DNA of 64,000 nt from CBDCYN01 sp965224205. GTDB taxonomy: Bacteria > Planctomycetota > Phycisphaerae > Phycisphaerales > Phycisphaeraceae. Of this stretch, positions 32,977-41,158 are shown one piece after another. Within the stretch, counting starts at the first letter, position 1, and each line of letters opens with the position of its first letter. Both the position numbers and the translations under genes were made by a program. Location: the NCBI GenBank assembly GCA_965224205.1, contig CBDCYN010000023.1:248001-312000 (forward strand), written 5' to 3'. A model generated the notes under the pieces. It searched no databases. It was not told the DNA's origin and saw only the letters and a program-made list of their open reading frames with translations.

Positions 32977-33933
32977 CTAAGATAAATGCTGCAACCGCTC
33001 GAGACGCGACGGATCGCTCGGGTCCGTCTGATCTTTTGTTTCGTCTTCATCATAACCGAGCCACCGCAGGGTCGGCTCGATCCACCGCAAGACGGTTTGC
33101 CGTTCGTCGGCGGTACACCTCTGCGTCCGCGCGCTGGCTTTCTGGGGATCGTATTTTTTGTAAAAATAGGTCATCACGTCTGGGTCTTCGTCGAGTTCAC
33201 AGAAACCGAGGATCGACTTGACTAAACCCGGGGACATGTCTTCGAGCCGGCACTCGAAGTAGCGATCCTCGGGCAGCTGACGCCCCCAATGACAAGCCGA
33301 TTCAACGCACATCCGCCACTGCAGGCAGCAGGCCTCGAGCAAATCTAGGTCACGGACCAGGCCGTCGAGCCCTGGGATCCTCGGTCCCCAGACCGCCGGC
33401 CCGGTGACCCCTGACAACAGCTTGGGGGAAACGCGACGGATGATCTCTTTCACATAATATGGAGCCTGTCTCCAGCGGATCTCCCGCAGACGTTGGCGGA
33501 TCGTTCCCTTCTTCATCTGTCCCCGTGGGCGGACGCCCTTGGAGAAGCCCCGCCAGTGTTCCTGGATCGATAGCGCCGAGTCCATCCCGTGGCGCATGAT
33601 GTGCACGAACTTGGCATCGGGGAACACCCGATCGACGAAATCCAGGCGCAACGCGTTGCTGGGGGTTTTCTCGACCAAGCGTTGTTTGCCCTCGGCGAGG
33701 ACCTGCTTGGAAAACGCCGAGCGGATGTGGGTCACGACCTCATCGCGCGCATCGCGGGCGCGGAGCATATCCGATCGATGATCGTTGCCGTACCGCCAGG
33801 TCAGCCGCGGCTCGCCGATATAAGCCACGGTGCGGTGGCGTTTGAGTAACTGGCTAAGAAAACTCGTCCCTGACCGCGGCGAACCGATCAAGATGACCGG
33901 TTTCTCAAGTACAGATTGATGATCTAGATTCAT
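32977..33933 (-). CDS. PAPS-dependent sulfotransferase family protein
   Basis: 318 residues. The 5'-phosphosulfate-binding P-loop-like motif is VILIGSPRSGTSFLSQLLKR (residues 13-32). The 3'-phosphate-binding region is likely HIMRHGMDSALSIQEHW. It also has VEKTPSNALR and FHECRLEDM-like YFECRLEDMSPGLV. It would transfer sulfate from PAPS to a glycan or other hydroxyl acceptor in the cytoplasm or at the membrane. The frame extends upstream to 34095 into repeat R2, so those 54 codons are repeat-derived; ATG 33933 was chosen. The stop codon lies one base past R1. The gene is thus exactly bracketed by two 87-bp repeats. Confidence 0.85.
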   Translation of the reverse strand: MNLDHQSVLEKPVILIGSPRSGTSFLSQLLKRHRTVAYIGEPRLTWRYGNDHRSDMLRARDARDEVVTHIRSAFSKQVLAEGKQRLVEKTPSNALRLDFVDRVFPDAKFVHIMRHGMDSALSIQEHWRGFSKGVRPRGQMKKGTIRQRLREIRWRQAPYYVKEIIRRVSPKLLSGVTGPAVWGPRIPGLDGLVRDLDLLEACCLQWRMCVESACHWGRQLPEDRYFECRLEDMSPGLVKSILGFCELDEDPDVMTYFYKKYDPQKASARTQRCTADERQTVLRWIEPTLRWLGYDEDETKDQTDPSDPSRLERLQHLS

Positions 33934-34025
33934 ACACCAAGCACCGATCGATCCCCGGTCGGTGAATGAGGCGCTGTTCTCCAGCGGCAAGCGGTGGCTG
34001 CCAACAGACACCCCCCACGTCTTAC

Positions 34026-34112
34026 AAGCTGTTTCAAAATCTGTGTCCCGTTGGTTTCCGCACGGGCTGACAAGCAGCCAGTGGCACCCGTCCATGGTTT
34101 TTGAAACAGCTT
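34026..34112. repeat. 87-bp palindromic element, copy R2
   Basis: The same terminal inverted repeat as R1 with four substitutions. Direct orientation relative to R1 about 1.1 kb away, with the sulfotransferase between. Confidence 0.85.
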
Positions 34113-34410
34113 CTTAATGTCCGATGGCTATCTTTCCCTTAGTCCACATGAGGGCTGCCCTTCGCCTTTGTGCCCCAATGGAGACCCAGCACGGGTTATT
34201 CATGGCGATCCGCCACTCCCACAACCCGCCCAAGATCTATGGAGTACAAATTTAAGGCCGCCAGAGCCATTTCTCACGAAGTGTTCAAAATGGACCCTTG
34301 TTCAACGACGGTCACGCCTCTTGTCTACTATCCAGAAGTGTAGTGCGGTAAATGCTGGCTGACAAGACAAAAAAATATCGGCGTTGTGCTGTAGGGGTAA
34401 CGATGATGAG

Positions 34411-34503
34411 GTCGTCCTGCAGAGGAAAAGATGAGAAGAGTATCTCCTCCTTGATATCCTCAGCTGTGTGCTGGCAGCCCGCAGCTAGAGCCTCTTGGGA
34501 AAC
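34411..34503 (-). repeat. Twin-hairpin element, copy E1
   Basis: Shares GTCGTCCTG, ATCCTCAGCTGTG, AGCCCGCAGCT and GGAAAC with E2, in the same order and spacing. Forms two hairpins: GAGGAAAAGAT/ATCTCCTC and AGCTGTG/CGCAGCT. It is downstream of the stop of the minus-strand gene at 34579. A partial tandem copy CTGTAGGGGTAAC precedes it. Confidence 0.55.
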
Positions 34504-34578
34504 AATCTGCCCTTACCTGGCACGGGCTACCCCCTATCTTATAAGCGCGGCTCGTCAGACGGGTTTCCAATCACGCCA

Positions 34579-34848
34579 TTAGGATTTGCTCAATTTCATT
34601 TTTTGCTGTTGATCGTTCTTGAGTTTGATGATGAAATCGATATGCGGGATCAGCTGCTCGATCTCTTGCAGACGCTGACGCAGGCTCACCCACTCATCGA
34701 GGGAAAGCTTGCCCGAATCAAGGATGGCGTTGCGGATCTCGTCAGCGAGCTTGTCGCCGTCTTGTTCAGCGATCAGATCGCTGATGCGTAGCAGGTCGTC
34801 AATCTCTTGCTGGCTGACGTGGGTCTTCGCCGCGGCCATGGGGTTCAT
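34579..34848 (-). CDS. Small uncharacterised helical protein
   Basis: 89 residues from ATG 34848 (MNPMAAAKTHVSQQEIDDLL); a longer frame begins at 34926. Predicted helical and charged (RQRLQEIEQLIPHIDFIIKL), no signal peptide, membrane segment or known domain. It sits 131 bp before the 34994 gene's 3' end on the same strand. Confidence in the start is low. Confidence 0.5.
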   Translation of the reverse strand: MNPMAAAKTHVSQQEIDDLLRISDLIAEQDGDKLADEIRNAILDSGKLSLDEWVSLRQRLQEIEQLIPHIDFIIKLKNDQQQKMKLSKS

Positions 34849-34993
34849 TCCGTCCGTGTTCCGATCAATCACGCGGCCGAGCGAACGGCGTGGGCACCTG
34901 CCGCCCGGCCCCTCATTATTCGACATAATCGCCCGGCAGATTGATTGAAAGTAAGCGGTGCAGGCGGATCGATCGAGATAGGCCGGGCATCGG

Positions 34994-35479
34994 CTACCGG
35001 TCTACGGGCTCTAACGCTTCAAATTGTTCTAAGCCGGTGTCGTTGTCTTGGTCGGCTTGGTCGAGCCGGCGTTGTGTTTTGTCCCGCAGCGATTCCTGGC
35101 CATCAGGGGGCACCACGGCCTGTTGGGCGTGGGCGTCATGTTCAACTAGGTCTTGGTTGCGACGCTCGACCAGTGGGTTGTCGATCTTCTGGACCGATCG
35201 CAAGCCGACCTCAAACGTGGCGTAATAGATGAACACGATCGTCAGGACCGAGCAGGCGATGAACGACGCGAACGGGAACGATCTGGCCGGGGCAGGGGGT
35301 TGCGGGGGATCGGGGGCCGGTGGGCCATCGCTGGTTTTCGGCCTGCGGGCCAGCGATCGCAGGTACGGGACCAGGCCTTTCGTGACCCACACATACCAGA
35401 CGAAGATCAGCCCCACGAGGACGGCGAGTTTAGTCCCGGCGTGGAACAGCAGCTGTCGAACGCTTGGATCATCGAACAT
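34994..35479 (-). CDS. Membrane protein of unknown function, two TM segments
   Basis: 161 residues. TM1 near 17-35 (KLAVLVGLIFVWYVWVTKGL), a Pro-rich loop (DGPPAPDPPQPPAPA), TM2 near 70-90 (FASFIACSVLTIVFIYYATF), then a charged soluble tail. AGGGGG upstream supports ATG 35479. No family is recognised. Downstream of it on the same strand is the small gene at 34579. Confidence 0.65.
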   Translation of the reverse strand: MFDDPSVRQLLFHAGTKLAVLVGLIFVWYVWVTKGLVPYLRSLARRPKTSDGPPAPDPPQPPAPARSFPFASFIACSVLTIVFIYYATFEVGLRSVQKIDNPLVERRNQDLVEHDAHAQQAVVPPDGQESLRDKTQRRLDQADQDNDTGLEQFEALEPVDR

Positions 35480-35525
35480 AGGCGGGCCCCCTCACGGTCT
35501 GTGGCGTCATGGATGGTTCCAACAT

Positions 35526-35562
35526 GGATCTACGCATCGCGTATCAAAGTGCCGCCTCGTCG
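35526..35562 (-). repeat. Dispersed ~35-bp palindromic element, copy C
   Basis: On the minus strand GACGAGGCGGCAC, TTTGATACGCGATGCGTAGATCC. It is upstream of the membrane-protein gene (35479) and downstream of the SPFH gene. Confidence 0.75.
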
Positions 35563-35711
35563 ACTCGTCTGCCCCCGATCGCGGTCGTGTTGCATACATG
35601 GTCCACACCGCGATTTCACCCGGGATGGGTGACGCATCACGGATGGGTCTTCCGCACGATTTTAGCCCCGCGCCCCTGACGCGGGACCAAGCAGACCAAG
35701 CCGTGATCGGG

Positions 35712-36656
35712 TCATGGCTGGCGATCCCCTTGACCCGTGGGTTTCGCCCCGCTGTCGAGCAGGGCCTGGTTGGTAATGCCCATCAACAGGGCGGGGTTGG
35801 TCATGGCTTCGCTGGGCAGCAGGAAGACCTTGTTATTGCTGTTGGCCATCGCCTCGAGGACGCGCAGGGCCCGCTGGGTGATGAACGCCTGGGTGACGCC
35901 CTCGGCGAGCTTCTTGTTGACCAGGACCTGGGTCTCGGCTTCGGTCAGGTCGACCTGCTGCTGCTTCTTGGCGACCTCGAGGGCAGCCTCGGCCTCGGTG
36001 AGTTTCACGAGCTTATCAGCCTCGGCCTGCTGGATCTCGATCTCTCGTTTCTTGGCGGCTTCCTGGGCGTTGATGATGACCATAGGGGGCTGGACCTCAG
36101 CGAGTCCGAAGACGGTCACAGTGATGGGAGTATTCTTGAGGTCCTCGCGCACGGATGCAAGCAGCTTGCTGGAGATCGTCTCACGGTTCTCGAGGACCTG
36201 CTGGATCGTGTACTCGGCGACGACCTCGCGCGACCGCTTGCGGATGACCTGCTGGGCGTAGGTCTCGTAGACCTGCTGGAACCCGATCCGCCGCACAGTA
36301 TCGTGGGGCCCTCCCTGCGCGGGGACGAGGCGGTCGAAGATAGCTTCGATCTTGGTATCGTCGGCGGCGATCGCGAAGGTCCCGCGGACATCGAACGATA
36401 GGTTGAGCTTGTCCTTGGGCATGAAGACCTTCATCTGCTCTTTGATCCCATGGTCGGACGCCTCGGCGAGGATGAGTTTGGGCGGGTAGAAGAAGTCGTA
36501 CGGCAAGCGGAACCGAGACGGGGTCTTGAGGCCTTTCTGGAAACCGGCGTTCGTGAGCACTTTCCCCACATGCGCCGGGGGGACCTCCACCAATTCCCCG
36601 CAGCTGACCGCCATCAGGCACAGGCCGCATAACCCTAGCAACCCTATTTTTCGCAT
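35712..36656 (-). CDS. SPFH/band 7 (prohibitin-like) lipoprotein
   Basis: 314 residues from ATG 36656. Signal peptide GLLGLCGLCLMAVSC ends in a lipobox, so the protein is probably lipid-anchored on the outside of the inner membrane. The SPFH-like domain runs to about 200 (ELVEVPPAHVGKVL, FDVRGTFAIAADDT, RKRSREVVAEYTIQQVLENR), then a long Ala/Glu/Lys coiled coil (AQEAAKKREIEIQQAEADKL). Most SPFH proteins have an N-terminal TM helix instead, so the lipobox is notable. Oligomeric membrane microdomain scaffolding is the family role. The frame extends to 36686. Confidence 0.82.
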   Translation of the reverse strand: MRKIGLLGLCGLCLMAVSCGELVEVPPAHVGKVLTNAGFQKGLKTPSRFRLPYDFFYPPKLILAEASDHGIKEQMKVFMPKDKLNLSFDVRGTFAIAADDTKIEAIFDRLVPAQGGPHDTVRRIGFQQVYETYAQQVIRKRSREVVAEYTIQQVLENRETISSKLLASVREDLKNTPITVTVFGLAEVQPPMVIINAQEAAKKREIEIQQAEADKLVKLTEAEAALEVAKKQQQVDLTEAETQVLVNKKLAEGVTQAFITQRALRVLEAMANSNNKVFLLPSEAMTNPALLMGITNQALLDSGAKPTGQGDRQP

Positions 36657-37043
36657 AGCTGACTCCTTACGCTTCTGCCCCGCCATGTCTTGAGGATCTC
36701 TGTTTGGATCTAAAGAATGACACTCGGACCCTATTAGAGAATCCGTGACTTACCGCGGGCGGATCCCGTTTTTACACATTGTCTTGGTCGTCCTGTAGGG
36801 GTAACCTTGAAAAAGGTTGCTCCCCGTCGGGATCCTCAGCTGTGGGTTACTACTATGAGCCCGCAGCTGCAGCCGCTTCGGAAACCATCCATATTTACCG
36901 GTCCAAGACGATCATTGTTTATTGTATACGATCGGGCCCTGCTTCCATGATGGACAAATCAAGCGGCGATACCACGCGCACCGGTTACATCGGACAGGTT
37001 GGCGATGCCCGTGAGACTCATCGGCAGGTTCGGGGCGTCGGCT
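36657..37043. other. 387-bp gap upstream of the SPFH gene
   Basis: Contains the twin-hairpin element E2 (36787-36885), downstream of the kinase stop at 37044. No gene is supported. Confidence 0.5.
36787..36885 (-). repeat. Twin-hairpin element, copy E2
   Basis: The clearest copy: GGGGTAACCTT-GAAA-AAGGTT...CCCC stem, then CAGCTGTGGG (36837-36846) paired with CCCGCAGCTG (36860-36869). It lies about 160 bp beyond the stop of the Ser/Thr kinase gene. Confidence 0.6.
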
Positions 37044-39791
37044 TCACCGCATCGAGGATTGGACGGCGTCGGCGGGACCATGGATCGCGCGCTGAGCCGC
37101 GTCGGTCCAGGCCGCGTAGTCATCGGAGAGTCGGAACCGTTGGTACGCTAGGCCGGGCCCGACCGTGTCGATCGCGGCGCCGACCAGGGTTAAAACCCCC
37201 CCGGTGTATGTGCGACCCCGCTTCCCGTCAGCCCTCGACAGCCGGAAAGACGAGGGGGCTAGCTCCTGTAACCGGTCGGACCGTACCAGGTCACGCGGGT
37301 GATAGCCGCTGGCATAATGAAACGCCGCGTAGATCGACCCCTTGCCGGCCATCCCCAAGAATCCACGCCAATCGTGCATCATCGCGGCGCTCAAGCTGCG
37401 CAGCTTCCGACGAGGCACCTTGACGCCGACGACCGGCACGGAAGCGAAAACGTTCTGCTGCACCTCCCAAGCGACGTGTTGGGTCGACAGCGCGTTGGGG
37501 TCTTGCTGGGGGTCGATCATCAGGCACCGCACGTCGAAGATGTTGTGTTGGCCCAGGACCCGAAACGCCCCGACTGGCCCCGCGGGGTTGGACCGTCCCG
37601 GGTCGTTGCTGCCGGCTGGCCGGAACATGATCAGGCAACCGCCGGCCACGGTATTGCGCGACAGCTGCAGGGTTCCCGACCCCGACCGATCCACCGCGAC
37701 CGCCGCGAAACCGGTCTGGACGCAGTTGTGCATCACCAGCCACGGCGAACCGTCTTCCTGCAACCCCGCCGCGTCAGGGCCGGTCGAGCCGCGGTCCCAT
37801 ACCGCGGCCCCGAATTTCAAGTACAGCTCGCAGTTGTTGAGGTGCACCGGTCCCACGCCCTCTCGATCGATGCACGCGGTGGTCACCCTATTCGTGGAGC
37901 TGATCACGAAACGGCAGTTGGTCGCCAGCAACGGCCCCGTGGCGCGGATCAGCGGCGGCGACATGACTTCACCGGGAGGGTTGGTCGTGTCCTTGCGTTG
38001 AACGGTTTCGTCAACATGTACCGGCGGTGCAAAACCCTCCGGGCTCTGGTGGGCCGTGAGGTCCCGGATCGTCAGGCCCTCGAGGACCAGGGCCGCATCG
38101 GTCGTGATCAGTGGGGTGCTAGCATGCGGCGCCACCTCGAACACCGGCTGGGAGCCTGCCGCTGCCCGAAGGATCAGCCGTTTGCCGAGCAGACGGATCG
38201 ACGGTGTTTGGATCGTGCCGCTGCCGTGGATCTCGATCGTGTCGCCGTCTTGAGCGGTCGTGATAGCCTCGGTTAACGCGTTGAACGAACGCCCCGGCGC
38301 ACGCGGATCGGACACGAGAACAAACACCGGGGGTTGAGACGGGGTCCGATCAAGCGGGGAAAACGCCTGGTTGAGCGAAACCGACGAGGGTGGCGAAGCC
38401 CCTGTCATCGAGGGTAAAGCACTGTTCCCGTTCGGTGCCCCAGCCGGAACACGAGCCTGGGTTGTCGACCGTCGACGCGGCAGCAGCGGTCCGTCGTCAC
38501 CCACCCCTTCGAGGAAGGGTCGCCCTACAAATAAAAGCCCCACGACGACCGTCGCCAGACCGGCTACCACCACGGTCAAAACGGCCCATCGCTGGGCGGC
38601 AGAGGGGATCCCGCGACCCGGCTTCGTGGCTGACATCCCAGGTGGGGACGGTGAGGGTGCGGTGGTTTCCCCCCCGTTGTGCTCCAACAATTCGGTCAGC
38701 TCGACCGCGGACTGGACCCGCCGATCCGGGTCCTTGGCCATGAGCCGTTCAATCGTTTGGGCCAGCCCCGACGGGATCCGTGGGTTGACCGACTCGATCG
38801 ATGGGGGCGTATCGTCACAAACGCTGCGGATCGTGGCGATCGCCGTGGGCCCCGCGAACGCGGATCGGCCGGTGCACATCGCGTACAGGACCACCCCGAA
38901 GCTAAAAAGATCCGCCCGATGGTCGACGTGTTGGCCCATGGCCTGCTCCGGGGCCATGTACTGCGGGGTCCCGGCGAGGAACCCCGGGCGGGTGATCGGC
39001 CCATCGTCGCCGCACCGGGCCAGGCCGAAGTCCGCGATCAGGGCTTTGCGATTCGTCTCTTCAAGCAAGATGTTGGTGGGTTTAATATCACGGTGGACCA
39101 ACCCCCGGGCATGGGCGGCGGCGAGGCCCGAAGCGATCTGCCGGCCCCAACGCACCACCTCGTGCGTCGCTAGGGCGCCGTGACGATCCAGCCGGTCCTG
39201 TAGCGACCCGCCGCTGATCAAGGGCATGACCAGGTACGGCAACCCGTTAGCTTCGGATACGCTGTGGATCGTGACGATATGGTCGTGGACGACCGTCGCG
39301 GCTGACCGGGCTTCGCGAAGGAACCGTTTGCGTGCCTCGTCCAGGGTGGCCAGTTGCGGGTACAGCACCTTCACCGCCACCACCCGGTTGAGGGTGGAAT
39401 CGTACGCTTTCAAGACGATCCCCATCCCCCCACGACCCAGGACCGAAATCACCTCGAACGGGCCGAATCGCCCCAGATAACCGGGCTTATCTGACACCCC
39501 CAGAAAGCTAGGTCGCTGTCGATCCTGCGGGCCCGAGGCATTGGTTCCTGCGTCTGTCGAATCGGAGGCGGTCTTAAGACCCGTCATGACCCGCTCGAGA
39601 CTTGCAGCCGTCTCCAGCGATTGATTCTGACGATCTGGGATGAGGTGCGAAGCACCGGCTAGCGATTCTAACCGTTGCTGACAGCGGATACACCCGTCAA
39701 GGTGGTCCGTAAGCGACTGGGCCTCGGCATCGGAGACATCGTCCTCCAATAAGCCTTGAAGACGGTGGATGTCGGGGCAGTCACGCGGCAT
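37044..39791 (-). CDS. Transmembrane Ser/Thr protein kinase with exported C-terminal domain
   Basis: 915 residues. N-terminal anti-sigma-like zinc-binding segment (DIHRLQGLLEDDVSDAEAQS, then HLDGCIRCQQRL with HxxxCxxC). Kinase domain about 110-370: FEVISVLGRGGMGIVLKAYD, the Lys in VVAVKVLYPQ, HRDIKPTNILLEE (near 233), ADFGLARCG, GTPQYMAPEQAMGQ. TM near 410-430 (AVLTVVVAGLATVVVGLLFV). C-terminal ~450 residues are exported and look like a right-handed beta-helix/pectate-lyase-like repeat (AQDGDTIEIHGSGTIQTPSI, RLILRAAAGSQPVF). It is downstream of the ECF sigma gene at 39921 on the same strand; kinase-ECF pairs are common in planctomycetes, so it may control that sigma factor by phosphorylation. 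Confidence 0.88.
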   Translation of the reverse strand: MPRDCPDIHRLQGLLEDDVSDAEAQSLTDHLDGCIRCQQRLESLAGASHLIPDRQNQSLETAASLERVMTGLKTASDSTDAGTNASGPQDRQRPSFLGVSDKPGYLGRFGPFEVISVLGRGGMGIVLKAYDSTLNRVVAVKVLYPQLATLDEARKRFLREARSAATVVHDHIVTIHSVSEANGLPYLVMPLISGGSLQDRLDRHGALATHEVVRWGRQIASGLAAAHARGLVHRDIKPTNILLEETNRKALIADFGLARCGDDGPITRPGFLAGTPQYMAPEQAMGQHVDHRADLFSFGVVLYAMCTGRSAFAGPTAIATIRSVCDDTPPSIESVNPRIPSGLAQTIERLMAKDPDRRVQSAVELTELLEHNGGETTAPSPSPPGMSATKPGRGIPSAAQRWAVLTVVVAGLATVVVGLLFVGRPFLEGVGDDGPLLPRRRSTTQARVPAGAPNGNSALPSMTGASPPSSVSLNQAFSPLDRTPSQPPVFVLVSDPRAPGRSFNALTEAITTAQDGDTIEIHGSGTIQTPSIRLLGKRLILRAAAGSQPVFEVAPHASTPLITTDAALVLEGLTIRDLTAHQSPEGFAPPVHVDETVQRKDTTNPPGEVMSPPLIRATGPLLATNCRFVISSTNRVTTACIDREGVGPVHLNNCELYLKFGAAVWDRGSTGPDAAGLQEDGSPWLVMHNCVQTGFAAVAVDRSGSGTLQLSRNTVAGGCLIMFRPAGSNDPGRSNPAGPVGAFRVLGQHNIFDVRCLMIDPQQDPNALSTQHVAWEVQQNVFASVPVVGVKVPRRKLRSLSAAMMHDWRGFLGMAGKGSIYAAFHYASGYHPRDLVRSDRLQELAPSSFRLSRADGKRGRTYTGGVLTLVGAAIDTVGPGLAYQRFRLSDDYAAWTDAAQRAIHGPADAVQSSMR

Positions 39792-39920
39792 GAGGTGTTT
39801 CCCGGGTTATCCATGCGGGTCGGGGTGGGGTTAAAGAGCGAGGCTATGGCCAAGCAGCAGGCAATGAATCTTTTGCCCCGGGACGTCGGGTGTCGCGATC
39901 CCACCTATATTTTAGCCGGG

Positions 39921-40541
39921 TCAAAGACTGTCGTGGTCGATGCTTTCATCGCCGAGAATCTCTTGTATCCGCTTCTTAATCTTAGTCAAGACCCTGCTCT
40001 TGGCGATATAGACCGCCCCGACAGAGATCCCTAGCGACTCGGCGACCTGCTTGGCCGGGTGCAACTCCACGGCGGTCTGCCAGAACGCGTGCCACGTGGT
40101 TTCTTGAAAATCCCGCTGGACTTGGCGCACCGCCCAGTCGAACATCTGCCGCTGATAGTCGAGGTTCCATTGGGTTTCGTCATTGGTGTCGGAACCGGGA
40201 CGGTTATCGAGCATCTGGTGGATGCGTGTCTCGCCACTGCCCTTTTCTTGCTTGTGGCCACGGGCCAGGTGATCATTGAGCTTGTTGCGGGCCACGGTGT
40301 ACAAATAGCCACGGAACGTGCCTCGTTGGCGGTTGTATTCGAAGTTGGAGACGTAAGACGCGACGGCCTTGAAGACCTCTTGGGCCACGTCGGCCGCGTC
40401 GGCATCTTGGAGCCCTCGTCGGACCGCGTACCGATAAATCAGAGGGGTGTAGATCTCGACGAATTGGGCCCAGGCTTCGGTCTGCTGCGGGTCACGGATC
40501 CGCAACAGCAGGCTGGGTCGGGTGGTCGGAGGGTTGTCCAT
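39921..40541 (-). CDS. ECF RNA polymerase sigma factor paired with the Ser/Thr kinase
   Basis: 206 residues. Region 2 about 20-90 (EIYTPLIYRYAVRRGLQDA, DVAQEVFKAVASYVSNFEY, GTFRGYLYTVARNKLNDHL), region 4 about 140-190 (TWHAFWQTAVELHPAKQVAE, SLGISVGAVYIAKSRVLTKI). The planctomycete ECF type with NRQRGTFRGYLYTVARN. No anti-sigma gene; the kinase is downstream on the same strand with a 129-bp gap. Start ATG 40541. It is divergent from the pil operon across a 617-bp region. Confidence 0.92.
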   Translation of the reverse strand: MDNPPTTRPSLLLRIRDPQQTEAWAQFVEIYTPLIYRYAVRRGLQDADAADVAQEVFKAVASYVSNFEYNRQRGTFRGYLYTVARNKLNDHLARGHKQEKGSGETRIHQMLDNRPGSDTNDETQWNLDYQRQMFDWAVRQVQRDFQETTWHAFWQTAVELHPAKQVAESLGISVGAVYIAKSRVLTKIKKRIQEILGDESIDHDSL

Positions 40542-41158
40542 GTGCGATCTTCACCCTTGAAACGTCATTTGTGCCCGCAACTGGCAGGGGTTATGTCGCC
40601 AATGATTTATCCCGACGATCATCGCAACAGCTGCCGGGTGCGTAGACCTTCTCGGATGCATGGGCGGGGCCGGTGGTGAACGCGGCTATGAAATCCTCAC
40701 TGTCCACCGCTTATCCGACGGGGGCCTTGATACGCGAAGCGTATACATCTACATCATCATATCCCTGCTGGACGAGCCCATGAGCGGCGCAACCGCCGTA
40801 GGGGCGTGTCGAAGCCGCAGAGCCTTCCCAGCGGAATAGATCGTTCTGTATTTTAGAATATTAAGGTCAATGACAGGTGAATTTCTATTCTCGATATCCG
40901 CCTCCTTATTACTCCCCCCCTTTTCTTTCATATAACCACATAACCTAAAATATTTTATGATCCGGCTCCCGTCAGCTGATCCACCGTCGTCCCCGCGGAT
41001 GAACTACCCCCTATAGACGCGGCAGAGACTAAACCGATTCGTGGATTGCGTCGATGTTCCTGTGGGAACAAGTTCAATCCGTGGATAGGCTTGGCAACAC
41101 CGGCGCCACGGTGACGGCGTTGATCAAGTTTGATCGAAAAGGAGGCGGTGAAAGCAGC
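40542..41158. other. 617-bp divergent region between the ECF sigma gene and pilM
   Basis: Contains dispersed repeat copy E (40716-40749) and an AT-rich segment around 40850-40960. The pilM leader carries GGAGGCGGTGAAAG before the start. No c-di-GMP riboswitch consensus was recognised. Confidence 0.5.
40716..40749 (+). repeat. Dispersed ~35-bp palindromic element, copy E
   Basis: CGACGGGGGC, CTTGATACGCG, AAGCGTATACATC. It is in the divergent region of the ECF sigma gene and pilM. Confidence 0.75.

Larger units (their letters stand above)
33934..34578. other. 645-bp gap upstream of the sulfotransferase
   Basis: No convincing gene. It contains repeat R2 (34026-34112), an AT-richer stretch, and the twin-hairpin element E1 (34411-34503). 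Confidence 0.6.

Noticed and set aside
40542..41158. c-di-GMP riboswitch upstream of pilM
   Set aside because: The GEMM consensus was not found despite plausible genomic context.
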